Assembly: GCF_027912835.1 (NCBI RefSeq)
Contig: NZ_CP115768.1
Span: 2,968,501 to 3,032,500, forward strand
Source of the DNA: Paracoccus sediminicola
GTDB taxonomy: Bacteria; Pseudomonadota; Alphaproteobacteria; Rhodobacterales; Rhodobacteraceae
DNA length: 64,000 nucleotides
Direction of reading: 5' to 3'
The notes below the pieces were generated by a model. It worked only from the letters and a program-made list of their open reading frames with translations, did not search any database and was not told where the DNA came from. Shown here in pieces: positions 58,340 to 64,000 of this stretch (the first letter of the stretch is position 1; every line of letters starts with the position of its first letter). A program made the translations under genes and the position numbers.

Positions 58340-59934
58340 GTCGCGGATCTCTCATCTTCGCCGATCCAGCCGTTGAGCAGGCGCACGGTCTCTTCGCGGC
58401 GTTCCTTCATCAGCGATTTGAGCCGCTCGACCGGCTCTGTGGTGCTGCCGCCGGGGCTGTCGAAGTCAAAATCCGCCGCGGCCATCGAGATCATCGGCAT
58501 ATCCGAGGACTCAGGATTCTGGACTGGGGAAAGATCCGGCAGCGCGGCAGCGGACCCGTCGCCGGAGGGCGGCGAGGATGTGTCCAGCCTCGCCGGTTCG
58601 CGCGCAGCGCCGCGCCCGCGCAGGGCGCGCATGGTCAAACCGAGAGCCATGATGGCGAACAGTCCCACCAGGCCAAGCCGGGCCAGAGAATCAAGCGCCA
58701 GCCTGTCGAGCAGCCCATGCGACCGCTCGACCTGCGTGCCAGCCTTTGTCCCGGCAATGAAGGCCATTGATTTGACGGTGATCTCGTCACCCCGGTCTTC
58801 GTCGAAGCCCACCGCTGCCGCGACGAGCTCTCGCATCTCGTCAAGCTCGGCCTCGCTGCGGGCGACGATCTGCGTTTCGCCATCCGCGCCTTCCTGCGCC
58901 ACGCCATTGACCAGGACCGCCACGCTCAGCCGTCGGATCGCTCCGGGACGACGCTCGACCTGGCGGGTGACGCTGCCGACTTCGTAATTGGCCCTCTGCC
59001 GGGTTTCGGCACGCTGAGAGCTTTGCTGATCGCCCTCCTGGTTCATTCGCTCCGGCAGGTTGGAGGCGGCGGTGACCGCCGTCGCCCCGGCCATGCTCGA
59101 TTCGTCGGTCAGCTCTTCGGTTTCTTGCGAGATCATCGCGCGCTGCGTCGGATCAAAACGGCGTTCGGTCAGTTGCTCGCTCTCGGTCACGAGATCCACG
59201 CTGACCTCGACAATCGCGTTACCTGAGCCGACATGCGGCGCCAGAATCCGTTCTACATTTTCCTTCATCCGAGTCGCGCGATCGGTCGAGGCTTGTTCGC
59301 CTGGTGGCTGGATGACCCCGCGTACGCTGTCTATGACCGAGACTGCGCTCGGGGTCAGCTGCGGCACCGCAGAGGAAATGAGAAACCGCATCGCATCGGC
59401 CTGAGCCGGGGTGAGCGGTGTGCCGTCGGTGACCACGGTCACCGAGGCCGCACCCGGCTGGCGGTCCCGATATCCGCGTGCCTGCGGCGCGGTCAGATGC
59501 ACCCTCGCGCTGCGGACCGATGGGATCGACAGGATGGTCCGGGCAAGCTCGCCTTCCTTGGCGCGCCAATATGCGGCGTCGAACATCTGCGATGTGGTGC
59601 TGAACCCCGACATCTGGTCGAGGATTTCATACCCCGCGCCTCCCTGCCTCGGCAGGTTCTGCGCGGCGAGCTCCATACGCAGCCGATCGCGCTGGCGTTC
59701 ATCGACCCAGATCGAGCCGCCCCGCAGCTCATAGGCGATATTGCCCTGTTCAAGCTGCGCGACCACCGGCCCGGCCTGCTGATCGTCGAGCCCGGAATAA
59801 AGAAGCGCCATCGGAATGCGCCCGGCCAACGCGACGAAGGCCAGCACCAGTATCAGGCTTGCCGCGAAGCCGCCGAGTATCGCCATACGCTGACGCGATG
59901 TGCGCATTTTCCAGAATTCATGCAGTTCTTGCAA
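58336..59934 (-). CDS. fliF: Flagellar MS-ring protein FliF
   Basis: The 532-residue protein has an N-terminal membrane helix (MAILGGFAASLILVLAFVAL, about 18-37), a YscJ/FliF ring-building domain with LLYSGLDDQQAGPVVAQLE and LARTILSIPSVRSARVHLTAPQ, a long periplasmic region, a second membrane helix (LGLVGLFAIMALGLTM, about 430-445) and a C-terminal tail that binds FliG (LKSLMKERREETVRLLNGWI). It is the first gene of the minus-strand flagellar arm and diverges from fliL. Confidence 0.95.
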   Translation of the reverse strand: MQELHEFWKMRTSRQRMAILGGFAASLILVLAFVALAGRIPMALLYSGLDDQQAGPVVAQLEQGNIAYELRGGSIWVDERQRDRLRMELAAQNLPRQGGAGYEILDQMSGFSTTSQMFDAAYWRAKEGELARTILSIPSVRSARVHLTAPQARGYRDRQPGAASVTVVTDGTPLTPAQADAMRFLISSAVPQLTPSAVSVIDSVRGVIQPPGEQASTDRATRMKENVERILAPHVGSGNAIVEVSVDLVTESEQLTERRFDPTQRAMISQETEELTDESSMAGATAVTAASNLPERMNQEGDQQSSQRAETRQRANYEVGSVTRQVERRPGAIRRLSVAVLVNGVAQEGADGETQIVARSEAELDEMRELVAAAVGFDEDRGDEITVKSMAFIAGTKAGTQVERSHGLLDRLALDSLARLGLVGLFAIMALGLTMRALRGRGAAREPARLDTSSPPSGDGSAAALPDLSPVQNPESSDMPMISMAAADFDFDSPGGSTTEPVERLKSLMKERREETVRLLNGWIGEDERSAT

Positions 59935-59988
59935 TTCGGCCCCTCGTCGATTCGATGTCCGCCTGACCCTCCTTCTGCATGATCCGTG

Positions 59989-60003
59989 TTAATTATTAGT
60001 TAG
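59989..60003. promoter_or_regulatory. CtrA-like binding site between fliF and fliL
   Basis: TTAA-N7-TTAG differs at one base from the alphaproteobacterial CtrA consensus TTAA-N7-TTAA. It lies in the 111-base gap between two divergent flagellar units, 43 bases before the fliL ATG. CtrA is known to control motility genes in Rhodobacterales. The surrounding TTAATTATTAGTTAG is the most AT-rich part of the gap. Confidence 0.55.
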
Positions 60004-60045
60004 TTGGCGGGTGTTATTTCCTCGGAAGGAACGAGGAGAATCACC

Positions 60046-60513
60046 ATGACCGATGCGATCTCGGAAGATGATGTTCCCGCGCGACGCGGCCGGCCTGTGC
60101 TGGTCATGATGTTGCCCGCGATCCTCGCCGGGCTGGGCGCGTTCGGGGCTGGATATGCGGGCTTCATCAGCCCGCTTGATCTAATTTCGCCGCGGGCGGA
60201 AGCGGTGCAGGAAACGCCTCAGGTTGTCTTTGTCGATGTGCCGCGGATCGTCGTGCCCATGGCCGGGCGCGAGCGCCAGCTGATCCTCAGCGTGAAGCTC
60301 GATGTGCAGCCGGAGAAAGCGGCCGAGGTGCGCATGTTGATGCCGCGCGTGCTGGACAGTTTCACCGGCTTTCTCAGCGCCATCGATCCGGCTGCAATCG
60401 ACCGGCGCGGCGTTCTGGACATCATTCGGGGCGAGCTGCGCGCGCGGGTCGACATGATTTTCGGCGCCGATGTCATCAACCAGCTGCTCATTACGGAGTT
60501 CGCCGTTCAATGA
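60046..60513 (+). CDS. fliL: Flagellar basal-body protein FliL
   Basis: The 155-residue protein has one membrane helix (LVMMLPAILAGLGAFGAGYAGF, about 19-40) and a periplasmic domain (VVFVDVPRIVVPMAG, then LILSVKLDVQPEKA). It ends with LLITEFAVQ, near the typical FliL end. FliL surrounds the stator units and supports torque. ATG at 60046 has ACGAGGAGAA upstream; the 14 codons before it in frame are not used. It overlaps the next gene by four bases. Confidence 0.9.
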   Translation: MTDAISEDDVPARRGRPVLVMMLPAILAGLGAFGAGYAGFISPLDLISPRAEAVQETPQVVFVDVPRIVVPMAGRERQLILSVKLDVQPEKAAEVRMLMPRVLDSFTGFLSAIDPAAIDRRGVLDIIRGELRARVDMIFGADVINQLLITEFAVQ

Positions 60514-60854
60514 CGCTCGCAACGATCCTGTCGGCAATCTGCGTGGCCGCAACGCTGCCGCTGTCGATTTACTGTCATATTCTCTCGCGGCGGCTGAAGC
60601 GACTGAACGATCTTGAAAGCGGTCTGGGCGGCGCAATTGCCGTGATGACTTCGGAAATCTCGCGTCTCGATGGGGCGATCCGCCGAGCCCGCGCCGAGGC
60701 GGAGCAGGCGACGAACGCGCTTTCGCATGCGATTGAGGACGCACGCAATGAGAAAGCTTATTGGGCGCTTCAGAAAGAGCTGACGCGCCCCGCGCCGGTT
60801 ACGTCGAGGCGCCTCCGGCCGCGCGCCGCGATATCGGAGAGCGCTGATGATTAG
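60510..60854 (+). CDS. Flagellar-cluster protein of unknown function
   Basis: The 114-residue protein has one N-terminal membrane helix (TILSAICVAATLPLSIYCHIL, about 4-24), followed by a long charged helix of about 60 residues (RLKRLNDLESGLGGAIAVM to ALQKELTRP) with a coiled-coil look, and a short basic tail. It resembles small proteins found in the same place in other Rhodobacterales flagellar clusters, possibly the DUF6468 group. Its coupling to fliL and motE suggests a stator-related role, which is inference. Confidence 0.65.
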   Translation: MTLATILSAICVAATLPLSIYCHILSRRLKRLNDLESGLGGAIAVMTSEISRLDGAIRRARAEAEQATNALSHAIEDARNEKAYWALQKELTRPAPVTSRRLRPRAAISESADD

Positions 60855-61380
60855 AGTTTTCGCGGCCATTATCATCACCAGCATGCTGCCCTTTGCCGCG
60901 CTGTCGATCCAGTCCGGCGGCGGCAGCGATCCGGCAGCGATCGCCGCCGACGATATGCTGCGCGGCTGCGGCGATGTGCCCGAAGTGGTCGCGCTGATAG
61001 AGGAGTATCGCCTGCGCGAGACCCGGATCGCCAAGGCGCTGGCCGCCCTTCGCGATGAGCGGGCCGAGGTCAGCGAGGCACGCGCCGTGCTTGCGGTAGA
61101 GCTGAAGCGGCTCAAATCCGCCAAGAAACGCGCTGGCGGCTCGCTCACCAACCGCGAAAAGGCGGTCGAAAGCGATATCGAGCGGCTCGTCGCTGTCTAT
61201 GAGGCGATGAAGCCAAAGGAAGCCGCGGCGGTGCTCTCGGATATTCCGGCGGAGTTCTCGGCAGAGCTTCTGATGCGGGTGCATCCCGAGACCAGCGCCA
61301 GGATCATCTCGGCGCTCGAGCCGGAGAAGGCCGCCATCCTCACCACCTATATGGGCGCCCGCAGCGCCTCGTCTGAATAG
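60847..61380 (+). CDS. motE: MotE-like stator chaperone (MgtE N-domain fold)
   Basis: The 177-residue exported protein has a signal-like N-terminus (VFAAIIITSMLPFAALS), a central coiled coil (about 65-125) and a C-terminal segment typical of the MgtE intracellular-like domain: VYEAMKPKEAAAVLSDIPAEFSAELLMRV and IISALEPEKAAILTTYM. MotE in rhizobia is a periplasmic chaperone of the motor protein MotC. Its position just before motA supports that role. The start overlaps the preceding stop by eight bases. Confidence 0.82.
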   Translation: MIRVFAAIIITSMLPFAALSIQSGGGSDPAAIAADDMLRGCGDVPEVVALIEEYRLRETRIAKALAALRDERAEVSEARAVLAVELKRLKSAKKRAGGSLTNREKAVESDIERLVAVYEAMKPKEAAAVLSDIPAEFSAELLMRVHPETSARIISALEPEKAAILTTYMGARSASSE

Positions 61381-61388
61381 GAGACGCC

Positions 61389-62255
61389 ATGTTCGGAGCG
61401 CTCGGCATCGTGCTAACCCTGCTGATGGTCTTCGGGGGCTATGCGCTCGCCGGGGGCAAGATGGGGGTGATCCTTCATGCGCTGCCCTTCGAGATGATGA
61501 TCATCGGTGGCGCGTCGATCGGGTCCTATATCCTGTCGAACAGCGGCGCGATCCTCAAGGAGACGATCCCGTCGCTCATCCGCTCTTTCAAGGGGCCGGT
61601 CTGGCACGGGCAGGATCATGAAGACCTGCTATGCCTTCTTTTCCAGCTGCTTCGTATGGCCCGCAGCAGCCCCGTCGAACTCGAGGAGCATATCGAAAAC
61701 CCCGAGAACAGCGAGATCTTCAAGACCTATCCGCGCATCCTCAACAATGCCGAGGCGGTATCGATCATCGCCGACACGATGCGATCTGCCAGCCTGAACT
61801 ATGACGATCCGTATCAGGTCGAGGATATGCTGTCGAAACGCATTGCCCTGATCAAGGAAGAGCAGATGCACGTGCCACACGCGCTCCAGTCGCTCGCCGA
61901 TGCGCTTCCCGCGCTCGGGATCGTTGCGGCGGTTCTGGGCGTGATCAAGACGATGGGCTCTATCGATCAGCCGCCCGAGGTTCTGGGCGAGATGATCGGC
62001 TCGGCGCTGGTGGGGACATTTCTGGGTGTGTTCCTGGCCTATGGGCTTGTCGCCCCGATCGCGCAGCGGCTAAGCGCGGTGCGTCAGGACGACATGGCGT
62101 TTTACGATGTCATCAAATCGGTGCTGGTTGCAGGGTTGCAGCAGCATGCGACCAATCTCTGTGTCGAGGTGGGGCGGCAATCAGCGCCTGAGCATGTCCG
62201 CCCCAGCTTCGTGTCGCTGGAGACCGCTTTGCGCGAAATCAAGAGGGCGGCATGA
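61389..62255 (+). CDS. motA: Flagellar stator protein MotA
   Basis: The 288-residue protein has four membrane segments (about 3-20, 28-48, 172-192, 203-225) with a large cytoplasmic loop. FEMMIIGGASIGSYIL and ALPALGIVAAVLGVIKTMGSIDQPPEVLGEMIGSALVGTFLGVFLAYG are the MotA signatures, including the Pro/Gly-rich third helix that couples ion flow to torque. TAGGAGA is upstream of the ATG. No motB gene is next to it in the window. Confidence 0.95.
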   Translation: MFGALGIVLTLLMVFGGYALAGGKMGVILHALPFEMMIIGGASIGSYILSNSGAILKETIPSLIRSFKGPVWHGQDHEDLLCLLFQLLRMARSSPVELEEHIENPENSEIFKTYPRILNNAEAVSIIADTMRSASLNYDDPYQVEDMLSKRIALIKEEQMHVPHALQSLADALPALGIVAAVLGVIKTMGSIDQPPEVLGEMIGSALVGTFLGVFLAYGLVAPIAQRLSAVRQDDMAFYDVIKSVLVAGLQQHATNLCVEVGRQSAPEHVRPSFVSLETALREIKRAA

Positions 62256-62551
62256 TGCTGGCGGCAGTTTTGCTGTCGGGCAGCATCGGCTTCGGAGCCC
62301 AGGGACAGGGTTTCGAAGAACTGACCCGCGTGATCGACGGGCTGGTTCTGTCGGGGCGGTCGCTCCCGCCCGCCTTCCTGCTGGATGTCGAGCGCCTGCC
62401 TTCCGCCAGTGACCGCATGCTGGCGCTGATCTATCTGCGGCGAAGCGGGATGCTGACCGGAGACCCTGTCGCTCTGGACGAGCTTGTCTTCGACGGACCC
62501 GCTCCGACAGATGCCGAGCCTTGGGAGGGCATCGCGCAGAATGCCGACTGA
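62252..62551 (+). CDS. Small exported protein of unknown function between motA and flhA
   Basis: The 99-residue product has a signal-like start (MMLAAVLLSGSIGFGAQGQG) and a mature part of about 80 residues with alternating helices (FEELTRVIDGLVLSG and DRMLALIYLRRSGMLTG), ending in an acidic tail. It overlaps motA by four bases and flhA by eleven, so it is surely translated in the same transcript. I do not recognise the family; a motor or export accessory role is only suggested by position. Confidence 0.65.
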   Translation: MMLAAVLLSGSIGFGAQGQGFEELTRVIDGLVLSGRSLPPAFLLDVERLPSASDRMLALIYLRRSGMLTGDPVALDELVFDGPAPTDAEPWEGIAQNAD

Positions 62552-64000
62552 ACTGCGTCAACCCTCGGCCGGGATGCGCGGCATGCTCATCACCGCCGGT
62601 CTGGTGCTGATCGTGCTCACGATGGTGATCCCGATCCCGGCGACATTGCTTGATATCGGCATCGCGATTTCCATCGCAAGCGCCACCATGATCCTCGTCA
62701 TGGCCTCGACCGTAGAACGCCCGACCGATTTCCAGGCCTTTCCGGTGCTGCTTCTGGTTTCGCTCGTGATCCGACTGTCGCTGAACGTCTCTTCGACAAG
62801 GCTGATCCTGACCGAGGGGCATTCTGGCGAGGGCGCTGCCGGTCATGTCATCAGCGGCTTCTCGACCTTCGTCGCAGGCGATTCGATGATGGTCGGACTG
62901 ACTATATTCGCTGTGATATCGGCGGTGAATTTCATCGTGATCACGAAGGGCGCCGGACGCATGGCCGAGGTCTCGGCGAGGTTTGCGCTCGATAGTCTGC
63001 CGGGCAAGCAGCTTGCCATCGACGGAGACCTGAATTGCGGTGCCATAGACCACGAAGAGGCTAAGCGCAGGCGAGAGCGCGATCAACGAGAGATCAGTTT
63101 CTTCGGATCGCTCGACGGCGCGTCGAAATTCGTCAAGGGGGATGCGATTGCTGGGGTGGTCATCATCCTGATCAATCTTCTGGTTGGCATCGCGATGGGG
63201 GTCTTTGTGCATGATCTGCCGATAGACACCGCCTTGCAAAACTATTCCCGGCTGACCATCGGCGACGGTCTGGTCAGCCAGGTGCCCTCGCTCATCACCT
63301 CGATGGCAGCAGCGCTTCTGCTGTCGCGCGGTGGTGCCACCGAAGAAACGGCCAAGCTGATCCTCGGTCAGGCGGCGTCGGACTGGCGCGCCCCTGCCGT
63401 CGTGGCCGCCACGCTGGCCGCGATGTCAGCGGTGCCCGGCATGCCGAGTTTGATCTTTCTTTGTCTGGGCGGCGCGCTTGGCGTCCTTGCGTGGCGCACC
63501 CGACATCGCGGCGGGGCAGAGCCCGCCGAAGGCACTCCCGCGCCGGTCCCCCCTGTCGACCCGCCGCGCCGGATCGGCGACGAGATCGACATGGACGATA
63601 TCTGCGTCGAGATCGGGCAGGATCTTGTGATGGATGCGCTTGATTCGGGGCGGGGCCTGGCGGCAAGGATCGGCAATCTGCGCACCCATATCGCGCGCAG
63701 CTACGGCATGATCCTGCCGGAGGTTCGAATCACCGATGACAGCGATTGCCCGCCCGACGCCTATGTGATCCGCGTGCACGGCGTCGTTCGGGGGCGTGGC
63801 ACGTTGAAGCAGGGTCAGGTTCTCGCACTTGGTGACGAGGCTGCGCTGTCGCATCTGGGTGGCCCTGTCATCTCCGAGCCGGTCTTCGGCACGCAGGCGA
63901 AATGGGTCGAGCCGGTCGATCAGGACAGTGCCGCCATGTCGGGCGCAACGGTGGTCACCACGATGGAGGTGCTTTCGACCCATCTGATGGAGGTAGTGAA
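62541..64000 (+). CDS. flhA: Flagellar export gate protein FlhA, 3' end outside the window
   Basis: The frame from ATG 62541 is open for 486 codons to the window end. The N-terminal membrane domain has eight hydrophobic segments, with the conserved block RMAEVSARFALDSLPGKQLA (about 147-166) followed by IDGDLN, DHEEAKRRRERDQRE and FFGSLDGASKFVKGDAIAGV, the FHIPEP signature region. The cytoplasmic domain starts near residue 340 (DDICVEIGQDLVMDAL). FlhA forms the ring through which flagellar parts are exported. It overlaps the preceding small gene by eleven bases. Confidence 0.95.
   Translation, partial: MPTELRQPSAGMRGMLITAGLVLIVLTMVIPIPATLLDIGIAISIASATMILVMASTVERPTDFQAFPVLLLVSLVIRLSLNVSSTRLILTEGHSGEGAAGHVISGFSTFVAGDSMMVGLTIFAVISAVNFIVITKGAGRMAEVSARFALDSLPGKQLAIDGDLNCGAIDHEEAKRRRERDQREISFFGSLDGASKFVKGDAIAGVVIILINLLVGIAMGVFVHDLPIDTALQNYSRLTIGDGLVSQVPSLITSMAAALLLSRGGATEETAKLILGQAASDWRAPAVVAATLAAMSAVPGMPSLIFLCLGGALGVLAWRTRHRGGAEPAEGTPAPVPPVDPPRRIGDEIDMDDICVEIGQDLVMDALDSGRGLAARIGNLRTHIARSYGMILPEVRITDDSDCPPDAYVIRVHGVVRGRGTLKQGQVLALGDEAALSHLGGPVISEPVFGTQAKWVEPVDQDSAAMSGATVVTTMEVLSTHLMEVV

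Overview
The window looks like a chromosomal segment of a high-GC alphaproteobacterium of the Rhodobacteraceae, probably close to Paracoccus. The pointers are a fused allantoinase/OHCU decarboxylase, RibH2-type lumazine synthase behind an FMN riboswitch, an OxyR-KatG pair, a MotE/MotA/FlhA flagellar arrangement with a CtrA-like half-site pair, and very frequent 4-base ATGA overlaps between neighbouring genes. This placement is inferred from gene content; no database was searched.

Left part (1-24,900): the end of a purine/uracil permease, malate synthase G, a LysR regulator and ureide genes (uraH, puuE-uraD, allA) form a purine-to-glyoxylate-to-malate route. Next come a four-gene siderophore ABC importer divergent from a siderophore-interacting reductase, oxyR divergent from katG, and a complete cobalamin uptake operon (btuB-F-C-D) led by a cobalamin riboswitch. 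These are followed by a large exported protein of unknown function, an L-lactate permease with a strong terminator, ribH with its FMN riboswitch, and a FGGY sugar kinase.

Middle part (25,000-44,000): gamma-glutamyltransferase, a pseudogene with three in-frame stops, a GbsR-like regulator with an RND efflux operon, a ferric-iron ABC importer (ATPase, binding protein, fused permease) and mog. Between mog and argG sits an island whose only gene is a reverse transcriptase with all catalytic motifs. It is preceded by about 290 bases of structured, gene-free leader. Its N-terminal and active-site pattern resembles my recollection of the DRT2 (UG2) defence reverse transcriptases, which work with an upstream template RNA. 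This is the most interesting locus of the window. After argG come an Hpt-like protein that lacks its phospho-acceptor histidine, ilvA, and a small cassette (XRE-cupin regulator, GNAT acetyltransferase, DMT-type membrane protein) with shared palindromic operators and short flanking repeats.

Right part (44,200-64,000): thiolase, enoyl-CoA hydratase and an AEC transporter; trhO; pncA-pncB for NAD salvage; an RNA methyltransferase with a 51-residue lipoprotein; and a tightly overlapped ABC exporter-cca-Nudix-hslO operon. The window ends in a flagellar cluster with divergent arms: fliF-fliH-fliN-fliP on the minus strand, and fliL, an unknown gene, motE, motA, an unknown gene and flhA (cut by the window end) on the plus strand. 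No tRNA, rRNA, CRISPR array or insertion sequence was recognised.
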